Assembly: GCF_000817735.3 (NCBI RefSeq)
Contig: NZ_JTJC03000006.1
Coordinates: 11,783-75,782 of the forward strand
From: Scytonema millei VB511283
GTDB taxonomy: Bacteria > Cyanobacteriota > Cyanobacteriia > Cyanobacteriales > Chroococcidiopsidaceae
Direction of reading: 5' to 3'
DNA length: 64,000 bases
Below, one piece after another: positions 26,585-36,868 of the stretch. Numbering within the stretch: position 1 is the first letter of the stretch; each line of letters starts with the position of its first letter. The position numbers and the translations under genes are program-made. The notes beneath the pieces were generated by a model. That model made no database searches. It saw nothing but the letters and a program-made list of their open reading frames with translations, and had not been told where the DNA came from.

Positions 26585-28177
26585 CTAGCTTCTAGCTCCT
26601 AATACGGCTTCTTGCCTGGGTCTAGCGCCGAAATGCTCGATGAGTAAATTTCGCAACACTGGCTGCAAATCGTCGCAGGGAATTCCCTTTGTAATGCAGC
26701 TACCTAAATGAGCATCCTTGCCGACTTTGCCACCCATATAGATGTCAACGCCTTCTACAGGTTTGCCATCTTTACGGGCTTTGGTTCCCATCAGCCCAAT
26801 GTCCGCTACCTGGGGTTGTCCGCAGGAGTTAGGGCATCCCGTCCAGTGAATGCGGACTGGTTGAGTAAATGTTAGTTCTGCCTCTAGCGCCTTAATTGTT
26901 GCCAGCGCTCGATTTTTGGTTTCAATCAGGGCAAAGTTGCAGAACTGAGCGCCCGTACAGGATACGAGTCCTCGGGTGAGTGTCTCGGGTTCTATAGAGA
27001 AGCGTTGTAAGAGTGGTTCTGCCAGGAAGGTTCTAAGACGCGAATCGGGAATGTTAGGAATAATTATGTTTTGTTCTACAGTCAGGCGAATCTCGCCACT
27101 GCCATAAACTTCTGCTAACCGCGCTACTTCAAACATATCTTGAGCGTAGAGCCGTCCGATAGGAACGTGTAAGCCGACGTAGTGCAGTCCTGGCTGTTTT
27201 TGAGGGTAGATTCCAATATGGTCGCGTTTTTCCCAGTCGATTTCGTCTTTAGCAGCTGCCGATCGCAGAGATTTACCTAATTGGGTTTCTACAGCTAGAC
27301 GGAATTTTTCCATGCCCCACTCGTCAATCAGCCACATTAAACGCGCTTTTTGTCGATTGGCTCGCAGTCCGTTATCTCTATAGACTTCCAAAACTGCTCT
27401 GCATACAGCAACCACATCTTCTGGTGCTACCCAAGCATCAAGAGGAACTGCCGCCTCGCAACGTTTGGCAGAAAAGAAACCTCCTACGAGGATATTAAAA
27501 CCAAACTCTTTTTCCCGACTCCCGACTCCCGACTCCCGACTCCCTTCCTGAAACGCGGGAACAAAAGCAAGATCGTTGATCTCTGCATGGACTGAGTTAT
27601 CGCGACCGCCAGTAATGGCAATATTAAACTTTCGCGGTAAGTTGGTGAATTCTGGGTTTCCCTCACCGTAATTGGTGATTGCGTTCTGCACTTGATGCAC
27701 TAAGTCTCGCGTGTCAAATAACTCTTCGGCATCGAGTCCTGCTAGCGGATCGCCAGTGATGTTACGGACGTTATCCATCCCCGATTGAACGCTGGTTAAT
27801 CCCACAGCAGCAAACTTGTGAAAGATTTCTAGCAAGTCTTCCATCCGAATGCCCCGCAACTGAATATTCTGTCTGGTCGTGATGTCTGCGCTACCGTCAT
27901 CGCCATAGCGTTGCAAGACTTCACCTAACACTCGCATCTGCTGGGTGGTGATAATGCCGTTAGGCATCCGCAGCCGCATCATGAATTTACCTGGAGTGAC
28001 CGGACGAAAGAACACGCCTAGCCACTTAAGGCGATGGTCGCGATCTGTTTCATCCATTGCTTCCCAGCCAATGGATGCAAATTGTTCGATCTCTGCTTTA
28101 ACCGCAAGACCATCTTTTTCTGCCTTAAATTTTTCAAATTTATTCAGACTTGCCTTGGAGGTTGCTGCGTCCGTCAT
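26585..28177 (-). CDS. nirA: Ferredoxin-nitrite reductase
   Basis: A 530-residue sirohaem/4Fe-4S enzyme that reduces nitrite to ammonium with six ferredoxin electrons. The cluster-sirohaem cysteines are in CTGAQFCNFA and HWTGCPNSCGQPQ. The sirohaem-binding arginines are in TTRQNIQLRGI and in RGLVSCTG. About 11 extra residues (GSRESGVGSRE, near 211-222) interrupt the conserved FVPAF...FGFNVLVGGFFSAKR-type region; they are encoded by CGACTCC heptamers (27514-27544). First gene of nirA-nrtABCD, preceded by a leader of about 400 nt and an NtcA promoter. Confidence 0.96.
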   Translation of the reverse strand: MTDAATSKASLNKFEKFKAEKDGLAVKAEIEQFASIGWEAMDETDRDHRLKWLGVFFRPVTPGKFMMRLRMPNGIITTQQMRVLGEVLQRYGDDGSADITTRQNIQLRGIRMEDLLEIFHKFAAVGLTSVQSGMDNVRNITGDPLAGLDAEELFDTRDLVHQVQNAITNYGEGNPEFTNLPRKFNIAITGGRDNSVHAEINDLAFVPAFQEGSRESGVGSREKEFGFNILVGGFFSAKRCEAAVPLDAWVAPEDVVAVCRAVLEVYRDNGLRANRQKARLMWLIDEWGMEKFRLAVETQLGKSLRSAAAKDEIDWEKRDHIGIYPQKQPGLHYVGLHVPIGRLYAQDMFEVARLAEVYGSGEIRLTVEQNIIIPNIPDSRLRTFLAEPLLQRFSIEPETLTRGLVSCTGAQFCNFALIETKNRALATIKALEAELTFTQPVRIHWTGCPNSCGQPQVADIGLMGTKARKDGKPVEGVDIYMGGKVGKDAHLGSCITKGIPCDDLQPVLRNLLIEHFGARPRQEAVLGARS

Positions 28178-28275
28178 ATGGCTTTATCCCTGTTATCTGC
28201 TGTTGTCGTGCTACTACCAGCACTTAAGTTGAAAAAATTAAAAATTCCGCTAGTGCTAAAGTTCCGGATCGGCTC

Positions 28276-28452
28276 TCAGATTTTGTGACAATCTGCTGCC
28301 CGTTGTCTTCCTTGGCAAAATCTTCTTTTCATTGTATGATGGAGCGTTTGCGACGCACCTTCAGTTTGTTTGGGACTGGAATCAAACAAGACACCACGCA
28401 GCTGTTTTAAAATGGCATCATATGAAAAGTCATCCCTGTATTTTTGATACAT
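28276..28452 (-). CDS. Possible short leader ORF upstream of nirA, 58 aa
   Basis: An open frame within the predicted nirA leader, from ATG 28452 (MYQKYRDDFSYDAILKQLRG), extendable upstream to a TTG at 28506 that would add IVKKAIAKYR. The first half looks protein-like (amphipathic, charged), the second half (HHTMKRRFCQGRQRA) does not. GGAGGG lies on the minus strand at about 28490, too far from the ATG. I do not recognise it. It could be an upstream regulatory peptide, a decayed gene or chance. Confidence 0.3.
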   Translation of the reverse strand: MYQKYRDDFSYDAILKQLRGVLFDSSPKQTEGASQTLHHTMKRRFCQGRQRAADCHKI

Positions 28453-28590
28453 TCGATACTTCGCGATCGCCTTCTTTACTATTAACCCTCCGAATTGAAG
28501 CAACAACCTCAGTCCTCGCAGTCTGAATAATAATTTGATAGATCGCAGTTCGATCCAGTGCCGACTCGCGTTGCTTGCTTGCTAAAAACT

Positions 28591-28632
28591 AAATTACGCG
28601 GATTTTTCCTACCAATTCGTAACTTAAGTAAC
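28591..28632 (-). promoter_or_regulatory. NtcA-activated promoter of the nirA operon
   Basis: On the minus strand GTTACTTAAGTTAC (28632-28619) gives GTT-N8-TAC, followed by 22 bp and TAATTT (28596-28591), a TAN3T -10 box. Spacing is exactly that of NtcA class II promoters; one half-site base deviates. Transcription near 28584 would leave a leader of about 405 nt, similar to the long nir leader known in Anabaena. Confidence 0.85.
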
Positions 28633-29016
28633 AAATCATTGCTTTTATTGAACTTTTTGCATCACTTCTATGCAGATATGACATGGAAATCGGTACAAAG
28701 ACGGATGCAGCATGTCTCAATTAGGTCAGACTGAAATCAGTTATCAGTTATCAGTTGTCAGGTGTCGGTGGAGAGACGTTACATGTAACGTCTTGATAAA
28801 GTTGTCAGTTGTTAGTTTTTAGCGTATACAAGCGATATGTTGCTCTTGGCATAATTAGCTAGCAGCTAGCGATCGCCACCAGATTTTTCGTACAGAGATT
28901 GAGACTTTGTTTTACTAGCACTTTTTATCGCTGCTCCCTACTCCCTACTCCCTACTCCCTGCTCCCTGCTCCCTGATAACTGACAATCATCTAATTCAAA
29001 TCGCAGTCATTTAACC

Positions 29017-30375
29017 GTGAATTTACAAACTGCTAATTTGTTAGAACAGGCACGACTCGCCCATGCTGCTTCTAACTGGGCGTTGCTACTCCAATGCCTT
29101 CAGCAACTCATCTCAGAATTCGGAATTCGGAATGCGGAATTCGGAATTAAGCCTACATCGAGTTCCCGACTCCCAACTCCCGACTCCCGACTCCCGATTT
29201 CGCTGAGCTGGGCAATCGATATTTTGACTTGGGGAGATTTTCATCAACGGTGGGATGTGGCGAAGTTACTGCCTAAATTTGGACGAGAGGCGATCGCATC
29301 TTTATTGGAGATTTTGGCAGATGAAGATGCGGATGAAGAATTGCGCTGGTTTGCCGTGCGGAGTTTGGGGACTTTTGACAATCCAGAAGCGATCGCAGCT
29401 TTGGTAGAGCTGTTGCAAACATCAGCAAATCCAGAAGAACAGGGAATAGCAGCCGCAGCTTTAGCAGAAATTGGCTCAAATGCTGTATCTGCAATTACAA
29501 AGTTGTTAGAGCCAGAGCATACAAGAGCGCTAGCCACGCGATCGCTTGCCTATATTCGTACCAAAGAAACAATCGAGCCTTTACTTAGCGTTGTTCGAGA
29601 CTCAGATGTGGAAATTAGAGCGATCGCGATCGAAGCTTTAAGTAGCTTTCACGATCCTAAAATTCCGCCCATTCTGGTTGAAGCTTTAAGCGATTTGGGG
29701 GCAAAAGTGAGAAAAGAAGCTGTTACTGGCTTGAGTTTTCGCCCCGATTTACGTGAAGAATTGAATTTAGTCGATCTCTTGCTGCTGAGATTATATGACT
29801 TCAGCATAGATGTTTGTCTGGCTGCTGCAAATGGTTTAGGTAGATTGGGAACGGATCGAGCTGCAACAGGTTTGTTCCGAGTCTTGCAGTCTCCCCATAC
29901 GCCGAGCGCTTTACAAATAGAAATTGTCCTGGCTCTGGGCAGAATTGGAACCTCAGCCAGTCTGGAATATTTACGACAAATTTTCGAGCAAATGACTTCC
30001 ATCGCAATTTGGCAAGAAACAATTCATGCTTTAGGACGAGTCGAACAGTTAAGTTTAAAGCCACAAGCAGCAGAAATTTTACTCGAATTGCTACGGACCG
30101 ATCGCTTAGCAGCAGAACACGTCAAACTCAAGCAAGCGATCGCTTTGTCTTTAGGTCAATTAGGTGAAATGCAAGCAATTCCATCGCTGATTCAATTACT
30201 GGCGGACTCAGATCTTGCCGTTAAATTGCACGCGATCGCTGCTCTCAAACAGTTGAATTCCACTGCTGCCTATCAGCAGTTAATTCAACTTGCTGCTGAT
30301 GCTAACATTTCACCACAACTACAACAGGGAGTTGCGATCGCTTTGCGAGAATGGGATCTCAATTCTTCTTTTTAA
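29017..30375 (+). CDS. HEAT-repeat protein divergent from nirA
   Basis: A 452-residue helical repeat protein starting at GTG 29017. From about residue 70 it is a series of HEAT/PBS-lyase-type repeats (for example EALADEDADEELRWFAVRSL-like units, NPEAIAALVELLQTSANPEE, IPSLIQLLADSDLAVKLHAI). Such proteins are scaffolds or chromophore-lyase relatives (CpcE/NblB type); no lyase-specific residue can be assigned. Residues about 34-61 (EFGIRNAEFGIK, SRLPTPDSRLPI) derive from two heptamer STRRs at 29116-29148 and 29164-29197, an insertion into the N-terminal region. Its place opposite the nitrite reductase operon hints at a nitrogen-linked role, which is inference. Confidence 0.8.
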   Translation: MNLQTANLLEQARLAHAASNWALLLQCLQQLISEFGIRNAEFGIKPTSSSRLPTPDSRLPISLSWAIDILTWGDFHQRWDVAKLLPKFGREAIASLLEILADEDADEELRWFAVRSLGTFDNPEAIAALVELLQTSANPEEQGIAAAALAEIGSNAVSAITKLLEPEHTRALATRSLAYIRTKETIEPLLSVVRDSDVEIRAIAIEALSSFHDPKIPPILVEALSDLGAKVRKEAVTGLSFRPDLREELNLVDLLLLRLYDFSIDVCLAAANGLGRLGTDRAATGLFRVLQSPHTPSALQIEIVLALGRIGTSASLEYLRQIFEQMTSIAIWQETIHALGRVEQLSLKPQAAEILLELLRTDRLAAEHVKLKQAIALSLGQLGEMQAIPSLIQLLADSDLAVKLHAIAALKQLNSTAAYQQLIQLAADANISPQLQQGVAIALREWDLNSSF

Positions 30376-30769
30376 GTAAATATTGACCCCACTCTACAGC
30401 AATGGGGATCTCTGTAAAAGGGATTCGCACGGTATCTTGTGAATCTTGCATGATAAATTCTAGCGCGATCGCTTTACCTTTATTTGGTGGTGTCTCCAAC
30501 GCTACTGGCTTTTCCTCTACTAGTAAGCGGATTTCTCGCACCCGTTCCAAAGAAAAAGTTTTCAGGTCAATGGGTCCTGTGCGTGTTGGTTTTCCCCAAG
30601 TTAATTCCTTGCCGTTCTGCCCCAAAACCGCATAAAGATCGTATTTAGATTTTTCAAACTGTTGCGCCCAATTTTGGTAGGCTTCTACTTTTTGAAATTC
30701 GTTTCGTCCCTGCCAAGCTAACCAAAAAAATAATCCTAGCAGTGGCAACCAAATCAAACCGCGTTCCAT
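30359..30769 (-). CDS. Conserved-looking membrane-anchored protein of unknown function
   Basis: A 136-residue protein with one N-terminal hydrophobic helix (LIWLPLLGLFFWLAWQG) followed by a soluble domain rich in charged residues and beta-type segments (LYAVLGQNGKELTWGKP, IRLLVEEKPVAL). The topology fits an anchored protein with its main domain facing the lumen or periplasm, or the cytoplasm if uncleaved. It overlaps the 3' end of the convergent HEAT gene by 17 bp. I do not recognise a family; it reads as a genuine cyanobacterial hypothetical. Confidence 0.7.
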   Translation of the reverse strand: MERGLIWLPLLGLFFWLAWQGRNEFQKVEAYQNWAQQFEKSKYDLYAVLGQNGKELTWGKPTRTGPIDLKTFSLERVREIRLLVEEKPVALETPPNKGKAIALEFIMQDSQDTVRIPFTEIPIAVEWGQYLLKKKN

Positions 30770-31056
30770 TGTTTTACTGAGTAGCTATCTCTCTCTAATT
30801 ATAGAAATTGCTATGGTAGTTCTATTTAATCAGTAGGTGCGCTACTTGATTTTGCCCGAGGTTTTTGCTAATATCTACTTTATAATGGAGTTATTTTTGA
30901 TTTTTAAAAAGTAGTAAATATTCCCATTATAATATAAGTATTATAAAACCAAATTAGGAAAAAATAAAGTGGTTTGCACTCACTACACTTAATTCTTCGC
31001 AATTCGCAACTACAACAATCATGACAGAGCAATAATTACGAATTACGAATTACGAA

Positions 31057-31245
31057 TTAACCATGCAATGCCTTAAACAGAGCATCTGTCAGTTCAACCG
31101 CTTGCTTGGCTCGTTCCTGGGCGGTTGCACTAGCATCAGTTGCGGCTAGGGCGATCGCAGCAATGTATTCGCGTTTGGTCAATCCCTTATCCAACATGGT
31201 TGGGTCTGTAGGATGGGCAGGTGCGTTAGCATCATGAGCAGACAT
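31057..31245 (-). CDS. Small protein, phage-type hypothetical, 62 aa
   Basis: A Pro/His-rich N-terminus (MSAHDANAPAHPTDPTML) leads to KGLTKREYIAAIALAATDAS and AKQAVELTDALFKAL. Short proteins with a TxREYxAxxAL...A...AxxxADAL pattern are frequent in phage and prophage gene sets. No other phage gene is nearby, so it may be a captured single gene. Good Shine-Dalgarno-like GGAGGGTT lies before the ATG at 31245. Function unknown. Confidence 0.65.
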   Translation of the reverse strand: MSAHDANAPAHPTDPTMLDKGLTKREYIAAIALAATDASATAQERAKQAVELTDALFKALHG

Positions 31246-31314
31246 AAATCGAACCCTCCAGTATTACAGGTAGCACGAAGTCAATATATACTGCGTTGGC
31301 TACCATTTGTACTC

Positions 31315-31406
31315 ATAGCAATTCTCGATTGCGTACGTGACATCTTTAGGGGCGCACAGCCGTGCGCCCCTACGGTCGTGTGTTTTATCCAATTGAAAAT
31401 CGCTAT
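31315..31406. repeat. MITE-like element with GGGGCGCAC palindrome, copy A
   Basis: 92 bp with 17-bp imperfect terminal inverted repeats (left ATAGCAATTCTCGATTG; right reads ATAGCGATTTTCAATTG on the other strand; 14 of 17 match). A central palindrome AGGGGCGCACAGCCGTGCGCCCCT lies at about 31349-31372 (arms AGGGGCGCAC and GTGCGCCCCT). The element at 35279-35369 is the same sequence in opposite orientation. Confidence 0.85.
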
Positions 31407-31466
31407 CAAGGGAATTGGGGCGTTGCCGATTTTCGCGATCGGACGAGGTTGCTGCCAACCGATCGC

Positions 31467-32723
31467 CTACAGCTTTTCTAAAAGAGCAAATACAACCCGC
31501 GCTTGATTTTCCGCCGCGATCGCAAAAAACGTGCCGATTTGCGTTGCGGCTGCTTCTTCGCCACCCCCAGCTAAATCAGAAACGCTTCTGACAGCAATGA
31601 AGGGGACATTGTTGGAATAGGCTACCATTGCCGAAGCGGTGGTTTCCATATCGACAACCAATACATCCGTGTCGGCGTTGCGGTTGCCCTGTTCGTCAAA
31701 ATTGAGGGTTGTTGCTAGAAATCTCCGATATTGGGCGTTGTCAACGAATGTAGGTCCAGCGACCCCATTTTGACCGACGATGAGTTGAGGTGGTGGATCG
31801 ATCGGCGTAGTAGCGCAATTTCCCGCCTGGTCAACTTGGGGACAATCTAATAATTTAACTTCCAGCTGACTTGCTTTTTCAAACATTGCCTCATCAACCG
31901 CAAACCAGAATTTTAAGTCCTGGTCTGTCTCTGGGTTGACAGACGCACCTGGGAATGGCACTTGACGGATGATTTGTTCGTTATTCTGGTTGAAATAAAA
32001 TTGCGGTGCGCGATCGGAACTGACATTTGTATTGCGTAAAAAAGCATTCTTAGCATCGGGTTGAAAGATTCCTTCTTGGTTAGCTTGCCCTGGTTCAGAT
32101 GCTTGTCCTAGTAAAAAATTGCAAGTCTTGGCTTCCTCCAAGGGATCTTGCAAGACGTGATTGAGTTGAAGTCCAGGCGAGAACGCACACGGGACAATTT
32201 CTGCCGTGTTATTGAAATACGTTTCTTGGGGGAAACCCCAACGTTTGGGGATCGTCACCGAACCGATGGGTGTCTCGTTCGGGGTGTTAGGGTCGTCGTC
32301 GTTTGCCCCAACCCCACCAACTCCACCAGCGATCCCGCTAAAAATTACTTTTGAGACGTTAAATTTGTCTAGCGTTAATTGCGTCACCATTGTAGCGTTG
32401 ACAATACTGATATTAGTCAGCACGACAACGACGTTCTTACCGCGCAATTTTCCCTTACTAAAGCGATGTCCGTTAATATTGACGCAACCATCGAATTTAT
32501 TTTTACCGTCATTCAAGCGCATTTCATCAATAAATCGATCTGCCTCACCAGAGAATGCAGAAACGAGAGCAATTCTGGGGACTGCATCAGTATTAGCTTT
32601 ACACTCCCCCTGGAGCGGTGCGGCTTGAGTGCTGCTGACGGGTAACTGAAACGCAAAAGAGAGCAAAACTGACAGTTGCCACCAACGCGAACTGCCAATG
32701 GTCGTATTTCTACTCAATTTCAT
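31467..32723 (-). CDS. Exported nucleosidase / nucleoside-phosphorylase-like protein
   Basis: A 418-residue protein with a signal peptide (basic MKLSRNTTIGSSRW, hydrophobic LSVLLSFAFQLPV, cleavage after STQA). The mature part has the PNP/MTA-SAH nucleosidase fold: RIALVSAFSGEADRF, VVVVLTNISIVNAT, IFSGIAGGVGG and the ribose/base site VDMETTASAMVAYS, then RSVSDLAGGGEE. It is larger than MTAN (about 230 residues) owing to inserts around residues 150-300, and it is exported, as in the plant bark-storage-like and bacterial periplasmic members. It probably cleaves nucleosides outside the cytoplasm for scavenging (inference). Single gene. Confidence 0.82.
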   Translation of the reverse strand: MKLSRNTTIGSSRWWQLSVLLSFAFQLPVSSTQAAPLQGECKANTDAVPRIALVSAFSGEADRFIDEMRLNDGKNKFDGCVNINGHRFSKGKLRGKNVVVVLTNISIVNATMVTQLTLDKFNVSKVIFSGIAGGVGGVGANDDDPNTPNETPIGSVTIPKRWGFPQETYFNNTAEIVPCAFSPGLQLNHVLQDPLEEAKTCNFLLGQASEPGQANQEGIFQPDAKNAFLRNTNVSSDRAPQFYFNQNNEQIIRQVPFPGASVNPETDQDLKFWFAVDEAMFEKASQLEVKLLDCPQVDQAGNCATTPIDPPPQLIVGQNGVAGPTFVDNAQYRRFLATTLNFDEQGNRNADTDVLVVDMETTASAMVAYSNNVPFIAVRSVSDLAGGGEEAAATQIGTFFAIAAENQARVVFALLEKL

Positions 32724-32950
32724 GGTTTTGCTCTCCTACCCTCTTGTTTTAACGCTCGGTCATTAGGATAGTAGTATTGGAACCCACTCAAAATGGTAGT
32801 ATTTGCAACTTAACTATGACTTAGGAATTAAACATTGGATTTTGTTGTGAAACTATCGAAAAGTTGACTTATTTGCCAGTGTTTGCTGTCAGAAGCGGGA
32901 GTCGGTAGGGGCGCACAGCCGTGCGCCCATACATGCGTACCCGTACATGC

Positions 32951-33259
32951 CTATCGAGCGGGGGCGTTGCAACGATTGACGATCGCAGGATTCGCGCGAC
33001 TCCCTTTAGTTTGCAGATCTGCTAGCGTACTTCCGAGTAGATACAGTACACCACAAAGCATGGGTAAACCGATGAGTACAGTTAGCCCAAAAACGAGTAC
33101 GTGACTCGAATTTGATTCAGTGACAACTTGCCGATTGCTAGGAGTTCGATCGTTACTCAATGGTTTCCCACAGACACTACAGCAATTAGAATGAGTTCCT
33201 GCATGGCGAGAGCGTCGTACAGTCACTGCTAAAAGCTGTTCTCCTAGAGTTTTTGCCAT
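32951..33259 (-). CDS. Possible small membrane protein with CxxC motif, 102 aa
   Basis: The sequence combines a basic N-terminus, a CCSVCGKPL zinc-knuckle-like motif (about residues 27-35) and one hydrophobic helix (VLVFGLTVLIGLPMLCGVLYLLG). This pattern fits a small anchored metal-binding protein, but I know no homologue. Its 3' end reaches GGGCGCACAGC palindrome material (32905-32933). No Shine-Dalgarno is evident before ATG 33259. Confidence 0.5.
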   Translation of the reverse strand: MAKTLGEQLLAVTVRRSRHAGTHSNCCSVCGKPLSNDRTPSNRQVVTESNSSHVLVFGLTVLIGLPMLCGVLYLLGSTLADLQTKGSRANPAIVNRCNAPAR

Positions 33260-33361
33260 GACATGGGGGTAAGTAATAAGTCGTAAGTCGTAAGTCGTAA
33301 GTCGTAAGTGAAAAACACGCTTACGGCTTACGATAACTGATAACTGACAACTGATAACTGA

Positions 33362-35599
<2,238 letters not shown>

Positions 35600-36832
35600 A
35601 TGACGAACTATTCAACCTTAGAACTTCAAGGTAAGCTTCTAAATACACAATTTGCCATAGTTTTTGGTAAAGAATCTATGCTAAAGAATGCTAAAAGTAG
35701 GTTGAATCTTTTCGTGTTCCTCAGTCTAATTGTTATTATTTTTACACTAAGAACGATTGTTTTTAATGCTCAGTCTCAGGGTTCGACCAGTTTATTTGAA
35801 CCATTTAAAATCGTAGTTAACTCTAGCTTTATTAGTCCGTTAGATGAGTTTTTCGGTGATGTTTCGATCGGTCGTAAAGTTTTTATTGCTAGTAACACTA
35901 TCATCCGAGCGGAACCTAACACTCGCATTTGTATTGGCGATCGCACTAATTTTCAAGACAATATTTTATTTCTAGCCCTCCGTAGAAATACGGCTCCCCC
36001 AAGTGCTTGTGGGGCAAAATCAAGTAGTACTGGCGAACGAGTGAGTATTGCTCATCAAGCAAATATTGAGAATTCACAAATTGGCAACTTCACTTTTATT
36101 GGTTTTCATACTCGCTTGCGCAACGTAGTGTTAGAAGATGGCGCTTTTGTACTGCATGGTGCGATTCTGTCAAACGTGCGGATTGGCAAAAACCGCCTAG
36201 TCCCAATTGGGGCAGTTATTACAACTCAAGCGCAGGCTGATGCTCTCCCACTCAAAACAGAAGCTAATTCTAAGTTCCAAGAAGAAGTATTAGAAGTCAA
36301 TGTCGAGTTTGCTGAAAACTACAGCCACCTATACGAAGAAGCAGGATTTGATGCTGTAACAGGTGTAAGTACAGCCCCAAAAACATCTTGGAATCCGAAA
36401 CCAGTCAAACCCACGATCGGTCAGAATGTGAAACTTGATGAGTTTGCTCGCATCGTTGGAGATGTCAGGCTTGGCAATAATAGCACCGTGGGACAGAGAA
36501 CTTCAATTCGTGCTGATGAAGGCACGCCAATTATTATTGGGGAGAATGCTCAAGTTGAGGATCGAGTCACGTTTCATGCGCTCAGAGGTACGAGCATCCG
36601 TATCGGTAAAAACTTAGATACGAGCGATAACATTGTTTTTCACGGACCTCTCGAAGTTGGAGATAATCTCACAATTGGAGATGATACTGTATTATTTCGC
36701 TCTAAAGTTGGTAACGATGTGACAATTGGTAGCGAGGCTATTGTGGTGGACGTAACGCTGCAAAACGGTGTCAAAGTTCCCGATCGCGCTATTATCACCA
36801 CCCAAAAGCAAGCAGATGCCTTAGTGCGATAG
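35600..36832 (+). CDS. Duplicated gamma-carbonic-anhydrase-like left-handed beta-helix protein
   Basis: 410 residues. An N-terminal hydrophobic helix (NLFVFLSLIVIIFTLRTIVF) looks like a signal anchor; ATG 35678 just before it is an alternative start. Two hexapeptide-repeat beta-helix domains follow (about 70-220 and 265-410), each ending with a VITTQxQADAL-type helix, so this is a tandem duplication. Mapped on the gamma-CA zinc residues, domain 1 keeps only the middle His (His152 in VSIAHQA), with Leu125 and Glu157 at the other two. Domain 2 keeps the outer two (His326 in TFHAL, His348 in VFHGP), with Asp343 in the middle. It lies 36 bp upstream of a copper amine oxidase and is probably co-transcribed with it. 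Confidence 0.8.
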   Translation: MTNYSTLELQGKLLNTQFAIVFGKESMLKNAKSRLNLFVFLSLIVIIFTLRTIVFNAQSQGSTSLFEPFKIVVNSSFISPLDEFFGDVSIGRKVFIASNTIIRAEPNTRICIGDRTNFQDNILFLALRRNTAPPSACGAKSSSTGERVSIAHQANIENSQIGNFTFIGFHTRLRNVVLEDGAFVLHGAILSNVRIGKNRLVPIGAVITTQAQADALPLKTEANSKFQEEVLEVNVEFAENYSHLYEEAGFDAVTGVSTAPKTSWNPKPVKPTIGQNVKLDEFARIVGDVRLGNNSTVGQRTSIRADEGTPIIIGENAQVEDRVTFHALRGTSIRIGKNLDTSDNIVFHGPLEVGDNLTIGDDTVLFRSKVGNDVTIGSEAIVVDVTLQNGVKVPDRAIITTQKQADALVR

Positions 36833-36868
36833 CCAAGGCTGCAAATCTGACAGCGCAGAAATTGTCCT

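Larger units (their letters stand above)
28178..29016. other. nirA upstream region
   Basis: Contains the nirA leader (28178 to about 28584), the NtcA promoter (28591-28632), AACTGAT-type heptamers and the AGACGTTACATGTAACGTCT palindrome (28774-28793), and CTCCCTA heptamers (about 28935-28975) before the divergent HEAT gene. An inverted repeat TGTATTTTTGATACA lies at 28437-28451. No promoter is obvious for the divergent gene. Confidence 0.7.

Noticed and set aside
28332-28526. Plus-strand 64-residue frame in the nirA upstream region.
   Set aside because: It is antisense to the predicted leader, lacks a Shine-Dalgarno and has no protein-like pattern.
31213-31506. Plus-strand 97-residue frame over the MITE-like element.
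   Set aside because: It is generated by the repeat element and by antisense to the nucleosidase gene.
32883-33104. Plus-strand 73-residue frame starting in the GGGGCGCAC palindrome.
   Set aside because: It is repeat-derived and antisense to the 32951-33259 frame, with no start signal.
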